Positions 26,873-35,622 of a DNA stretch of 62,263 nucleotides are shown here, piece after piece. Within the stretch, counting starts at the first letter, position 1. The number at the start of each line of letters is the position of its first letter. The stretch comes from Gammaproteobacteria bacterium. Lineage in GTDB: Bacteria > Pseudomonadota > Gammaproteobacteria > Pseudomonadales > Pseudohongiellaceae. The translations under genes and the position numbers were made by a program. The notes beneath the pieces are model-generated. The model saw only the letters and a list, made by a program, of their open reading frames with translations. It was not told the origin of the DNA and ran no database searches. The stretch is from NCBI GenBank assembly GCA_947457195.1, contig CANGUU010000010.1:1-62263 (forward strand), read 5' to 3'.

Positions 26873-28096
26873 ATGCAGCCTGCCGACAGCCAGCGCACGC
26901 CCGGCTACGGAACGCCATTGGCTTTCCTCACCAGCTTGTTCTTCATGTGGGGCTTCATGACCAGCCTCAACGACATCCTCATCCCCCATCTGCGCTCGGC
27001 TTTCGACCTCAGCTACACCCAGGCGATGCTGGTGCAATTCTGCTTCTTCGGAGCCTATGCCATCGTGTCGCTGCCGGGCGGCAAGCTGATCGAGCGGCTC
27101 GGCTACCAGCGCGGCATCGTGGTCGGCCTCCTGCTTGGCGGTCTGGGCTGCTGGCTGTTCTGGCCTGCTGCCAGTGCCTTGCTCTATCCGCTGTTCCTCG
27201 GCGCGCTGTTCATCCTGGCGGCCGGCATCACACTGCTGCAGGTTTCCGCCAATCCCTATGTCAGCGCGCTCGGGCCGGAGGCGACTGCTCCCAGCCGTCT
27301 CGTGTGGACGCAGGCCTTCAACTCACTCGGCACCACCGTCGGTCCGCTGCTCGGCGGGCTGGTGATCCTGGGCAGCGCAGCAGACCTGTCCGACCCGGCC
27401 AGCGAGGCGCAGAGCGTGCAGCACCCCTACCTTCTGCTCGGTCTGCTGTTCTTCCTGCTGGCGCTGGTATTCGCGAAGATCCGCCTGCCGGTGCTCAGCA
27501 TCGAAGCGGCACCGGTGCCGCAGTCGGCCGACGCCAAACGCAGCGCGCTCGGCTACGCACAATTGCGCTTTGGCGTGGTGGCCATCTTCGTTTACGTGGG
27601 CGGCGAAGTCGCGATCGGCAGCTTCCTGATCAACTACCTGGGGGATCCGTCGATCGCCGGTCTCAGCGAAATCGAGGCGTCGGGCTACGTGAGCTATTAC
27701 TGGGGAGGCGCCATGCTGGGCCGCTTCATCGGCGCCTACACCACCCGGGCCTTTGCACCCGGCCGGGTGCTGGCGCTGCACGCGCTGGCTGCCCTGCTGC
27801 TGGTGGTGGTTTCCATGGCCAGCTCCGGTGCCGTGGCGATGTGGAGCATTCTGGCCGTCGGCCTCTGCAACTCCATCATGTTTCCGACGATCTTCAGTCT
27901 GGCGGTGAGCGGGCTCGGCAGCCACACCAGCCAAGGTTCCGGGCTGCTGTGCATGGCGATCGTGGGGGGTGCGCTGCTGCCGGTGCTGCAGGGACTGATT
28001 GCCGACAGCAGCGGCCTGCAGGCGGGATTCATCGTGCCGGCGCTGTGCTACCTGTACATCAGCTACTACGGACTACGCTTTCAGAAGGCGGCGTAG
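26873..28096 (+). CDS. Major facilitator sugar:proton symporter, FucP/GluP group
   Basis: 407 residues and about 12 transmembrane helices. The opening LAFLTSLFFMWGFMTSLND and FDLSYTQAMLVQFCFFGAY are typical of FucP/GluP, as is LQVSANPYVSALGPE. ATG 26873 follows a gagggga site and sits 19 bases after the GH3 stop, so the two form an operon that hydrolyses an oligosaccharide outside and imports the monosaccharide. The sugar may be glucose, galactose or fucose; the sequence does not decide. It is convergent with purE. Confidence 0.9.
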   Translation: MQPADSQRTPGYGTPLAFLTSLFFMWGFMTSLNDILIPHLRSAFDLSYTQAMLVQFCFFGAYAIVSLPGGKLIERLGYQRGIVVGLLLGGLGCWLFWPAASALLYPLFLGALFILAAGITLLQVSANPYVSALGPEATAPSRLVWTQAFNSLGTTVGPLLGGLVILGSAADLSDPASEAQSVQHPYLLLGLLFFLLALVFAKIRLPVLSIEAAPVPQSADAKRSALGYAQLRFGVVAIFVYVGGEVAIGSFLINYLGDPSIAGLSEIEASGYVSYYWGGAMLGRFIGAYTTRAFAPGRVLALHALAALLLVVVSMASSGAVAMWSILAVGLCNSIMFPTIFSLAVSGLGSHTSQGSGLLCMAIVGGALLPVLQGLIADSSGLQAGFIVPALCYLYISYYGLRFQKAA

Positions 28097-28144
28097 CCGG
28101 CGGGCACACGTCGCGGCATGCCCCACCCGGCAGCCGCGCCGAGT

Positions 28145-28633
28145 TCAGCCAAGACTGTTGTTCATCTCGACGACTTTCTGCTTGAGGGCAACCTTGTGGT
28201 CGGCGAGTTTCTTGGCCAACCTGGGATTGCTGGTGGCCAGGATGGACACCGCCAGGATGCCGGCATTGCGTGCGCCGTTGAGCGCTACCGTGGCGACTGG
28301 TATGCCGGCCGGCATCTGCAGGATCGACAGCACGGAGTCCCAGCCGTCGATGGAGTTGCTGGATTTGATGGGCACACCGACCACCGGTAGCGTGGTCACC
28401 GAAGCCACCATGCCAGGCAGGTGCGCCGCGCCACCGGCACCGGCGATCACCACCTTGAGGCCGCGATCCCGCGCCGTCTTGGCGTACTCGATCATGGTTT
28501 CGGGCGTCCGGTGGGCCGACACCACGGCCAGTTCGTAGGGCACGCCGAAGTGGGTGAGCATCTCCGCCGCCTCCCGCATCACCGGCAGGTCGCTGCTACT
28601 GCCCATGATGATGCCTACCAGTGCCTTGCTCAT
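28145..28633 (-). CDS. purE: N5-carboxyaminoimidazole ribonucleotide mutase
   Basis: 162 residues, the standard class I PurE length. The N-terminal [13 protein letters not shown] is the substrate loop, followed by [10 protein letters not shown] and [12 protein letters not shown], with the catalytic His in SAHR. It moves the carboxylate from N5-CAIR to CAIR in de novo purine synthesis. ATG 28633 chosen by family alignment; the frame runs on upstream without homology. It is downstream of purK with a gap of 61 bases; the usual order is purE then purK. Confidence 0.97.
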   Translation of the reverse strand: MSKALVGIIMGSSSDLPVMREAAEMLTHFGVPYELAVVSAHRTPETMIEYAKTARDRGLKVVIAGAGGAAHLPGMVASVTTLPVVGVPIKSSNSIDGWDSVLSILQMPAGIPVATVALNGARNAGILAVSILATSNPRLAKKLADHKVALKQKVVEMNNSLG

Positions 28634-28694
28634 TGTGCCTCCGCTGCGCCGGTTGCCCGGGCGTGATTGCTGTGATTGCATGCCTGCCACCGGA

Positions 28695-29846
28695 TCAACC
28701 CGCGGTCCGGCTGGCGACGCGTATGGTTCGCTTGACCTGCTCGACTTTGGCCGCGAGACGCGAAAGGTCCGTGTCGAGGATGGTGACATGGCCCATCTTG
28801 CGCTGGGGCCGAGTCTGCTTCTTGCCGTACAGCACGAGGTTCACCCCGGGAATGGCCAGCGCTGCGCCCAGTCCTTCGTAGTACACGTCACCGCTGCAGC
28901 CCTCGGCACCCAGCAGGTTCACCATGGCAGAGGGCGACTTCAGTGCGGTATCGCCGAGTGGCAGATCCAGAATAGCGCGCAGGTGTTGCTCGTACTGGGA
29001 AACCTGGTTGGCGCAGAGCGTCTGGTGCCCGGAATTGTGCGGACGCGGCGCCACTTCGTTCACCAGCACCTCGCCGTCGCGGGTGACGAACATCTCCACG
29101 GCCAGCAAGCCCACGAGGGCGAAGCGCTCGACGACCTGGCGTGCCACCGCCTCGGCCTTGGCGAGCACGGTAGCCGGGGCGGAGCTCGGCGACAGCAGGT
29201 AGTCGACGAGGTGGTAGCGGGGATCGAAAACGCACTCCACCGGCGGAAAGATCGCGACTTCACCGCTGGCACTGCGGGCAGCGATGACGGAAATCTCGCG
29301 ATCGAAGTCGATGGCTTTTTCCAGCAAACCCGGCTTGTCGAAGCCGCGCCCGACATCGGCGGCGGTGTCGAGCCGGCGTACCCCACCGCCGTCGTAGCCA
29401 CCCTTGCCCAGCTTGTTGAAGGCTGGCAGGAAGCCGGTGTGGCGGGCAATGTCGGCGAGACCGTCCACCAGCACGAAATCAGCTGTGGGTATGCCCTGGT
29501 CACGGTAGAACTGCTTCTGCCGTCGCTTGTCCTGGATGATCTCGATCACGCGCGGCTGCGGGGTCACTAGCAGCCCCTCGCGTTCCAGCTGGAACAGCGC
29601 CTCGACGTTGACGTTTTCGATCTCTATCGTGAGCTGGTCCACCGTCTTGCCGAAGCGGTACACGGTGTCGAAGTCGGTGAGCGACCCTTGGGTGAAGCGC
29701 GAGGCGAGATGGCGGCAGGCGGCATCGGCGGCGGGGTCGAGTACTGCCGTGAAGACGTCGAAGTTGACGCAGCTCTGGATCAGCATGCGGCCGAGCTGGC
29801 CGCCCCCGAGAATACCCAGCTGGAAGTCCTGGTAGAACGCTTTCAT
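28695..29846 (-). CDS. purK: N5-carboxyaminoimidazole ribonucleotide synthase
   Basis: 383 residues. ATP-grasp enzyme: [15 protein letters not shown] at the N-terminus, [15 protein letters not shown] in the nucleotide loop, [25 protein letters not shown] in the metal site, and the C-terminal [15 protein letters not shown]. It adds bicarbonate to aminoimidazole ribonucleotide using ATP, making the substrate of PurE. It is encoded 76 bases downstream of the RelA/SpoT-TPR gene on the same strand; whether a promoter lies in that gap is not clear. Confidence 0.97.
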   Translation of the reverse strand: MKAFYQDFQLGILGGGQLGRMLIQSCVNFDVFTAVLDPAADAACRHLASRFTQGSLTDFDTVYRFGKTVDQLTIEIENVNVEALFQLEREGLLVTPQPRVIEIIQDKRRQKQFYRDQGIPTADFVLVDGLADIARHTGFLPAFNKLGKGGYDGGGVRRLDTAADVGRGFDKPGLLEKAIDFDREISVIAARSASGEVAIFPPVECVFDPRYHLVDYLLSPSSAPATVLAKAEAVARQVVERFALVGLLAVEMFVTRDGEVLVNEVAPRPHNSGHQTLCANQVSQYEQHLRAILDLPLGDTALKSPSAMVNLLGAEGCSGDVYYEGLGAALAIPGVNLVLYGKKQTRPQRKMGHVTILDTDLSRLAAKVEQVKRTIRVASRTAG

Positions 29847-29922
29847 GCGCTGACTGCGGTGCGTGCGGGAAAGCGGCGCATGTTAGCACCGGCCCGCGGC
29901 GCGGGGGAACCGGGAGTCGGCC

Positions 29923-31116
29923 CTAGAGACGCGCCAGCAACTCGCCGGCCTCGCGGTGCCCCGGATCCAGCTGCAGCGCCAGCGCCAGATCGGCCCGCGC
30001 CTCCGGCTGGCGGTCAATCTCGATGAGGGTCTGTGCCCGCAGGAAGTGCACCTCCGCCTGTTTGGGCTCGAGCTGCAATGAGAGCGTGAAGCACTCCAGC
30101 GCCGGCTCGATGTAGCCGAGTCGGCGCAAGATGAGCCCACGATTGTTGAGAGCGCGGTAGTTGGTCTGGTCGCACTGGAAGCTGCGGTCGAAGTCGCTCA
30201 TCGCCAAGGTCTCCTGCTGCAGCATCACATAAGCCATGCCGCGATGGTTGAAGACGATGGAGCGAACCGTCAATTCGGGATTGCCCTCCAGCACCTTGCT
30301 GTAGTGGAGGATGGCGGTCTGATAGTCCTTGTCGTTGTGGGCCTTGAGCGCGGTCAGCAACTGCTTTTCCAGCTCGGCGCGGCTGGCGGCGCCCGGTGCC
30401 TCGATACCCGGCAACGTGGGCTGCGGCAACTGCAGGGGTGGCAGCGGGATGGTGGTGGCCACTTGTTCGCTGACCTTGTGGACCAGTGACTGGAAACGTT
30501 GCTGCCCCCAGCGCGCCATCTCCTTCTGCGCATCGCGGATTTCCTGGAAGATCATGTCTGCCAGACCGAGACTGGCGTTGATGGCGGCCAGCTTCTTGCG
30601 GATGCTGTCGTTGTTGGGAAAGCGGAAGTGGTTCTTGTAGATCAGTTCGTGCTCCACCTCCGCCCACGCATCCTGCAGGATGGTGCGCACCTGCACCTCC
30701 ACCACGCGCTTGCAGCAGGCAGGCAGGCGCAGAGGCTGGGTCAGCGGCAGCTCGACATGGACGGAATCGTAGGCAAACTCGCGGAACGACAGTTTTTCCG
30801 ACTTGCGCTCGACTTCACCGCCGCCGTGGTGGGCGCGCAGCAAGCGCACCACGGTTTCCACGTCTTCCTGGAAAGGCACGATGACGCGCAGCCCCAGCAA
30901 GTCCCGGATTTCCGGGCCGGCGCTGACATCTTGCGCCTGCAGGTAACGGTATTTCTCGCTGAAGCTCTCCAGGGTCTTCACGCGCGCCTGCAGCGTGGCG
31001 CGCACGTGGTGCTGCTCCATGGTGTCTTCCAGGGCCAACCGCAGGACCTCGAGCGCCTGCTTCCACTGGCTACCCTCACTGGCGTAGCACTGGGCGATCT
31101 CGCTGAGCAGCGTCAC
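29923..31116 (-). CDS. RelA/SpoT synthetase-domain protein fused to TPR repeats
   Basis: 397 residues from GTG 31116, whose GTGA overlaps the upstream gene's stop. Residues about 40-165 form a RelA/SpoT nucleotidyltransferase domain: RVKTLESFSEKY, DLLGLRVIVPF, YDSVH in the G-loop position and VEVQVRTILQDAWAEVEH, with the key Glu in VEVQ. There is no HD hydrolase or TGS/ACT domain, so it is a small-alarmone-synthetase-like protein. Residues about 285-395 are tetratricopeptide repeats (YQTAILHYSKVLEGNPE; NYRALNNRGLILRRLGY). Product, (p)ppGpp or other pyrophosphorylated target, is not determined. purK and purE follow directly. Confidence 0.85.
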   Translation of the reverse strand: MTLLSEIAQCYASEGSQWKQALEVLRLALEDTMEQHHVRATLQARVKTLESFSEKYRYLQAQDVSAGPEIRDLLGLRVIVPFQEDVETVVRLLRAHHGGGEVERKSEKLSFREFAYDSVHVELPLTQPLRLPACCKRVVEVQVRTILQDAWAEVEHELIYKNHFRFPNNDSIRKKLAAINASLGLADMIFQEIRDAQKEMARWGQQRFQSLVHKVSEQVATTIPLPPLQLPQPTLPGIEAPGAASRAELEKQLLTALKAHNDKDYQTAILHYSKVLEGNPELTVRSIVFNHRGMAYVMLQQETLAMSDFDRSFQCDQTNYRALNNRGLILRRLGYIEPALECFTLSLQLEPKQAEVHFLRAQTLIEIDRQPEARADLALALQLDPGHREAGELLARL

Positions 31117-32090
31117 GGCGCAGTGGGTGCCGGCAGGTCGGCCAGACGCACACGAAACAGGTCGCGCTGTTCGTTGGCCAGCAGCAGCGTGTCGTTGTCG
31201 AGCCAGGTCACGGCCTCGAGCTGCTTGAGCACGCGGCGATCGAAGGGGTAGCGGCTGCCGGGCGCCGACAACCACAGGTCACCGGAGGCCGGTCGCTCGA
31301 ACAGCCACAGCGCATCCTGCGCCGTGACCGCCAACCGACTGCCGTCCGGCGATACATCGGCGCCGGTGGCCGCCAGGATGGCGGGATGGCTGTCGATGCG
31401 CTGCAGCGCATTGGGGGTCTCGGTGCTGCGGGTATCGAGTCGGTACAGGTAGGCGCCGGGGGCGAAATCCAGACCAGTCACCCCGCCGCCGCGATGCTTG
31501 GTTATCAGGTAGAGCTTGCCGGCGAAGGTGAACAGGCTCTCGCTGTCGAAGTGGCGGTCGGCCGGCGGGAAGGCCTGCTGCTCAGGGTAGTAAACCGGCA
31601 GATGCTGGATGACGGCGGAACGCGTCGAGGCTGTCGGATCGATCTCGCTGACGAGGTAGATGCCAAGGTCACGACGGTCGTTGCTGTTATTGCCGGTGTC
31701 GGCGATGTAGAGGTAGTGCTCGTCGGCGGCAATGTCTTCCCAGTCCACGTGGCTGGCATTGAGGACGGGAAAGCCCTGCCACTGCTCCTTGCCTGCCTCT
31801 GGCGTGTCGCCGAAGGCCGTGAAGCGCGAATAGGTCGGCAGGATGGACTCGCCGAGCGGTGTGATGGCGAACAGGCGGGCGCTGTCGCCGCTGTCGTTGT
31901 GGGCCCAGATCACTCCTGACCGACCAGGACTGCGCACGAGCCCGCTGATTTCGCTCATGGGTTCGGCGAGCAGGGTGGCGATGGGGGCCGGCGCCAGCAG
32001 CACGGGCTCAGCAGCCCACGACACGACGGGCGGCCCGGCGGCGACCAGCAGCACCAGCAGCGCCGGCAGAAAGACGGGGAATATGCGCAT
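31113..32090 (-). CDS. Exported beta-propeller-like protein, unknown function
   Basis: 325 residues from ATG 32090, which starts a clear signal peptide (IFPVFLPALLVLLVAAGPPVV). An alternative ATG at 32189 overlaps the tetR stop as ATGA, adding 33 residues before the same signal; that start would suit translational coupling. Sequence blocks such as GVIWAHNDSGDSARLF, VDWEDIAADEHYLYIADTGNN, and SPDGSRLAVTAQDALWLFERP repeat like propeller blades. No catalytic residues are recognised. Middle gene of tetR - propeller - RelA/SpoT-TPR. Confidence 0.75.
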   Translation of the reverse strand: MRIFPVFLPALLVLLVAAGPPVVSWAAEPVLLAPAPIATLLAEPMSEISGLVRSPGRSGVIWAHNDSGDSARLFAITPLGESILPTYSRFTAFGDTPEAGKEQWQGFPVLNASHVDWEDIAADEHYLYIADTGNNSNDRRDLGIYLVSEIDPTASTRSAVIQHLPVYYPEQQAFPPADRHFDSESLFTFAGKLYLITKHRGGGVTGLDFAPGAYLYRLDTRSTETPNALQRIDSHPAILAATGADVSPDGSRLAVTAQDALWLFERPASGDLWLSAPGSRYPFDRRVLKQLEAVTWLDNDTLLLANEQRDLFRVRLADLPAPTAP

Positions 32091-32185
32091 GAGGACCGCC
32101 GTCGGGCGGCGCAACGACAAGGATGTCCGGTCAGGCACGGAATACTCCGAAAGCAGCCAACGGGGCGCGACTGCGCCGACCGGCG

Positions 32186-32818
32186 TCATGGTCGCAGCGC
32201 GTGCAGGACGAAAGCAATATGCGACTGCATGTAGCGCTCGAGGTCGAGCGGGGCATGGTCACGGAACTGCAGGTTCCAGATCGACCCCAACAGGGCCGGC
32301 GACGTCAGCAACTGCGGAAAAAGTTCGCCGGCGTCGGGCCGGAATTCCCCGCCGTCGATGCCGCGCTGGATGATGGTACGCAGCATGCGCTGCGACGGCA
32401 GGATGATTTCGTTGTAGAAGAAGCGGTTGATGGCCGGAAAGCGCATGCCCTCGCTCAGGATCATCTGCATCAACGACGGCATGCGCGGCAGATTCATGGC
32501 CAGGTAGACGTTGCGGAAATGCTCATCGAGCAGGCTGGCAGCGCTGCCGGTATGGGTGACCAAGCGGGTTTCGGCCGCGTCGCGGATCGGAAACAGATTG
32601 CTGCGCACCACTTCCTCGAACAGGTTTTCCTTGCTGTCGAAGTACAGGTAGATGGTGCCTTTGCCGATACCGGCCCGCTCGGCCACGTCGTCAAGCTTGG
32701 TGGCGATGAAACCCTGGGCAATGAAGGCTTCCAGCGCTGCATCGATGATGGCGCTGCGCCGCGCTTCCTTCTGGATTTCGCGCTTGCCCGCTTTGGGGAT
32801 GTCGATGGTGGCGATCAT
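32186..32818 (-). CDS. TetR-family transcriptional regulator
   Basis: 210 residues from ATG 32818; ATG 32836 is an in-frame alternative. The N-terminal helix-turn-helix reads FIATKLDDVAERAGIGKGTIYLYFDSKENLF, the canonical TetR form. The C-terminal ligand domain is all-helical and resembles AefR-like members. It should repress a promoter nearby, its own or that of the dienelactone hydrolase upstream on the same strand. The target is unknown. First gene of a probable operon with the propeller protein. Confidence 0.9.
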   Translation of the reverse strand: MIATIDIPKAGKREIQKEARRSAIIDAALEAFIAQGFIATKLDDVAERAGIGKGTIYLYFDSKENLFEEVVRSNLFPIRDAAETRLVTHTGSAASLLDEHFRNVYLAMNLPRMPSLMQMILSEGMRFPAINRFFYNEIILPSQRMLRTIIQRGIDGGEFRPDAGELFPQLLTSPALLGSIWNLQFRDHAPLDLERYMQSHIAFVLHALRP

Positions 32819-32892
32819 GGGAGCCCGGAGTGCCATAATGATGTCATGCTAGGGTCGACTGAACGGCCCGTCAATTTCGCCAGCGGCGGGCG

Positions 32893-33639
32893 TCAGTCCG
32901 CATGATCTGGCGCAAGACCGCCCAGCTTTTCCGCCAGGAATGCCAGCAGGCGGGTCCAGGCCGCCTCGCTGGCCGCCGCATGGTAGCGCTCGGGCATCGG
33001 GAAATTCTGGAAGGCGTGCCCGGCCCCGTCGTACTGGTGGAACTCGTGTGACACCCCGGCTGCCGCCAGCGCGGCACTGTAATCCTCCACGTCCTGCGGC
33101 GAGGGATTGCTGTCGTTGTTGCCGAAGAAGCCGATCACCGGGCAGGCGATGAAGCGGGCCAACTCGAGCGGAGGCTGGTTGCCGGCTCCCAGCGCTTTCT
33201 TGATGTTGCCGCCGTAGAACGTGGCCATGGCGGCCAGCTGCGGGATGTGACAGGCCGTGAGCCACGCCACGCGCCCGCCCCAGCAGTGCCCCACCACGCC
33301 GATGCGGGTCCGATCGATGCCCTCCTGCTCGCACAGCACCCGGTGAGCGGCCTGCATGTCGGCCACGATCCAGTCATCGCGGCTCTCCTCGCGCTTGCGC
33401 TCCAGAGCTGCCTCCTTGGGCCACCAGTGGAAGATGAAGGGCACCGCGACGAGGTAGCCGTGATCGGCGAGCCGCGCGGCCGTCGTCAGCGTGAACAGGT
33501 CATTTTCCAGTCCCGCATGACCCATGGGGATGTGCTGCGCCAGCAGGAGGCCCGGATGGGGTCCGGGTCCGGTAGGCCGGAACAGCAACACCTCCATCGG
33601 CGAGCCCAGCACGTCCACGGTTGCACTCTGGTAGGCCAT
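32893..33639 (-). CDS. Dienelactone hydrolase family protein
   Basis: 248 residues from ATG 33639. The triad is visible: Cys119 in GHCWGG, Asp176 in NNDSNPS and His208 in GAGHAF, which is the dienelactone-hydrolase set with Cys as nucleophile. No signal peptide, so cytoplasmic. Family members hydrolyse dienelactones from ring cleavage of (chloro)catechols to maleylacetate, though many act on other esters. It is 57 bases downstream of a D-2-hydroxyacid dehydrogenase and in the same direction as an intradiol dioxygenase, which supports an aromatic-degradation role. Confidence 0.9.
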   Translation of the reverse strand: MAYQSATVDVLGSPMEVLLFRPTGPGPHPGLLLAQHIPMGHAGLENDLFTLTTAARLADHGYLVAVPFIFHWWPKEAALERKREESRDDWIVADMQAAHRVLCEQEGIDRTRIGVVGHCWGGRVAWLTACHIPQLAAMATFYGGNIKKALGAGNQPPLELARFIACPVIGFFGNNDSNPSPQDVEDYSAALAAAGVSHEFHQYDGAGHAFQNFPMPERYHAAASEAAWTRLLAFLAEKLGGLAPDHAD

Positions 33640-33695
33640 GGTGTCTACATCCACTCGAGGGTTGAAGGAACGCCGCCCGTCAGGGGCGCGACGAC

Positions 33696-34682
33696 TCAGA
33701 CGATGTCCCGACGCCGGACCTGGTGTAGCAGGGGTTCCCCCGCCACGGCGCGGGCCAGATTCTCCAGGAAGGTCGCTTCGCTGCGGGCCCGCATGCCACT
33801 GCCGGCGTTGGACGTGTGCGGGGTCAGGGATACCCGGGGATGCGCCCATACCCAACTGTCAGCTGCCGGGGGCTCGTGGTTGAAGACGTCGAGAATGGCG
33901 AACTCCGGCCGACCCACGTCAAGGGCACGCCGCAGATCCTGCTCGACCACGAGATCGCCACGCGCGATGTTGATCAGCACCGATTTTTCCTTCATGCGTG
34001 CGAGGAAATGGTCATTGACGAGATCACGGGTCTCGGCATTGGAGGCACAGGCCAGCACCACGACATCAGCCACGGGCAGGAGCGCGGGCAGTTCCGCCGG
34101 CGTCACCACGGCAGACGCCAGACCACTGTTGTCGGGCTGGCGGCGCACTGCTGTCACCTCTGCACCGAACGCGCGGGCGCGCTGGGCCAGCGCGCGCCCG
34201 ATCTCGCCAAAGCCAATCAGCAACCAGTGACTGCCCTGCACTTCGCGGAAACCACGGTGCTTCCACACCTTTTCCTGCTGTTTCGCGCGGTAGTCATGGA
34301 CGTTCTGGTAATGGGCCAGCAGCTGTCCGAACACGAACTCGGCGATTGCAATGGCCTGACCATGGTTGTTGGACACGGCCACACCACGCTCGACCAGTTC
34401 CAGGTACGGCAGTTTGTCGAGTCCCGTGTTGATCGTATGCAGCCACTTGATCGACTTGCTGTGCAGCATCAGGCGGAAGTAGTCATGCAGATGCGGGGAA
34501 AAGAACAGCTCGCTGTGGATCCAGAACCACTCAGGGTGGATCTCGGTCGCCAGAACCTCCCGGCCACCGGACCACAGACGCCCTGCCTCGTCGTACACCA
34601 CCACGTCGAGCGCCGGCGCGATCGCCGAGATGCGGTCGCGCAGGCGCTCGTAGCTGGGCTTGAAATACAGCGCCTGGGTCAT
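33696..34682 (-). CDS. D-2-hydroxyacid dehydrogenase, NAD(P)-dependent
   Basis: 328 residues. The start at ATG 34682 lies four bases after the dioxygenase stop, so the genes are probably co-translated. Rossmann motif GFGEIGRALAQRA; catalytic Arg in INIARGDLV, Glu in FNHEPP and His in LTPHTSN. Family: interconversion of 2-oxo acids and D-2-hydroxy acids. In a ring-cleavage context it could act on an oxo-acid intermediate in place of a maleylacetate reductase, but this is inference. Confidence 0.9.
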   Translation of the reverse strand: MTQALYFKPSYERLRDRISAIAPALDVVVYDEAGRLWSGGREVLATEIHPEWFWIHSELFFSPHLHDYFRLMLHSKSIKWLHTINTGLDKLPYLELVERGVAVSNNHGQAIAIAEFVFGQLLAHYQNVHDYRAKQQEKVWKHRGFREVQGSHWLLIGFGEIGRALAQRARAFGAEVTAVRRQPDNSGLASAVVTPAELPALLPVADVVVLACASNAETRDLVNDHFLARMKEKSVLINIARGDLVVEQDLRRALDVGRPEFAILDVFNHEPPAADSWVWAHPRVSLTPHTSNAGSGMRARSEATFLENLARAVAGEPLLHQVRRRDIV

Positions 34683-34686
34683 GGGC

Positions 34687-35553
34687 TCAGGGCACCACGA
34701 AGGTGTAATCGAGCGTATAGAACGGCTTGTCGAGCCCCTTGGCCTTGATGGCGGCCGCATCGTCGTGGCGCACGATATCGACGCGGAAATCCTTGACCGA
34801 GAAGATGGTGTCGGAGTCCACGTACGGCGAGTGGTTGAAGTACATCATGGTGGTAAAGGACTCGTGGCCCTCGGCGTGGATCATGTAGTGGATGTGGCAG
34901 GCGCGGTAGCCATGACGACCCAGCTTTTCCAGCATGCCGCCGGTGGGTCCCGACGTGGGCACCGGGTAATCTCCGGGCACGACCGTGGCAAAGCTCACGC
35001 AGCCGTTGGCGTCAGTACGCAGCCGCCCGTAGAAGTTCCAGGCAGGTAGATTGTCGCGTTGCACGAAGTAGTAACCTTCGCCGTTTGGCTGCCAGACATC
35101 CACCAGCGCGTTGGCCAGCGGCTTGCCCTGTTTGTCGACGACGCGGTGCGTGACGAAGAGCGGCTTGTCGCCGGGGGCGATCTCGCCGATCAGCGAGCCG
35201 TTGGCGCGCTCCGGCAGGTCCTTGAAGTACAGCGGTCCTTCCACATTCATCTCGGTGGTGCCGTGATCGTGGGTGTGGGTGTCGGCCAGCAGGATGGAAA
35301 GCTCCGACATACCGAGGCAGTCGGTCATGAGGGTGATCTCCCCCATCGGGAAATCCTGGTTCGGCTGGGCCAGGCGGAACAGGAACTGGCGACCGATCTC
35401 CAACTCCTCGGTGGTGAGGTTCACTTCGCGCTGGAAGGCGTGCAGGTGCCTGACCAGACTGCTGTAGATCTCGTGCAGGCGCGGGTGGCTCTTGCCGCGG
35501 TCGCCGTGGTTGATGACCGCATCGGTGATGTTGTCTAGCGTAATGCCTGCCAT
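34687..35553 (-). CDS. Intradiol ring-cleavage dioxygenase (catechol/hydroxyquinol 1,2-dioxygenase-like)
   Basis: 288 residues, typical length. An N-terminal helical linker precedes a catalytic beta-domain with VDVWQPNGEGYYF (Tyr162), VVPGDYPVPTSGPTGG (Tyr196) and RACHIHYMI (His220, His222), the four Fe(III) ligands. The usual R-P-A-H-I-H reads R-A-C-H-I-H here. The family splits catechols between the hydroxyls to give muconates. ATG 35553 follows aagaggggc. First gene of a probable operon with the hydroxyacid dehydrogenase and dienelactone hydrolase; no muconate cycloisomerase is present nearby. Confidence 0.9.
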   Translation of the reverse strand: MAGITLDNITDAVINHGDRGKSHPRLHEIYSSLVRHLHAFQREVNLTTEELEIGRQFLFRLAQPNQDFPMGEITLMTDCLGMSELSILLADTHTHDHGTTEMNVEGPLYFKDLPERANGSLIGEIAPGDKPLFVTHRVVDKQGKPLANALVDVWQPNGEGYYFVQRDNLPAWNFYGRLRTDANGCVSFATVVPGDYPVPTSGPTGGMLEKLGRHGYRACHIHYMIHAEGHESFTTMMYFNHSPYVDSDTIFSVKDFRVDIVRHDDAAAIKAKGLDKPFYTLDYTFVVP

Positions 35554-35622
35554 GGTGGCCCCTCTTGTCGTTGGTGGGTGGGTGGCTGTGGGTGCTTGGG
35601 ATGGTGACTCGCCGAACCCGGC

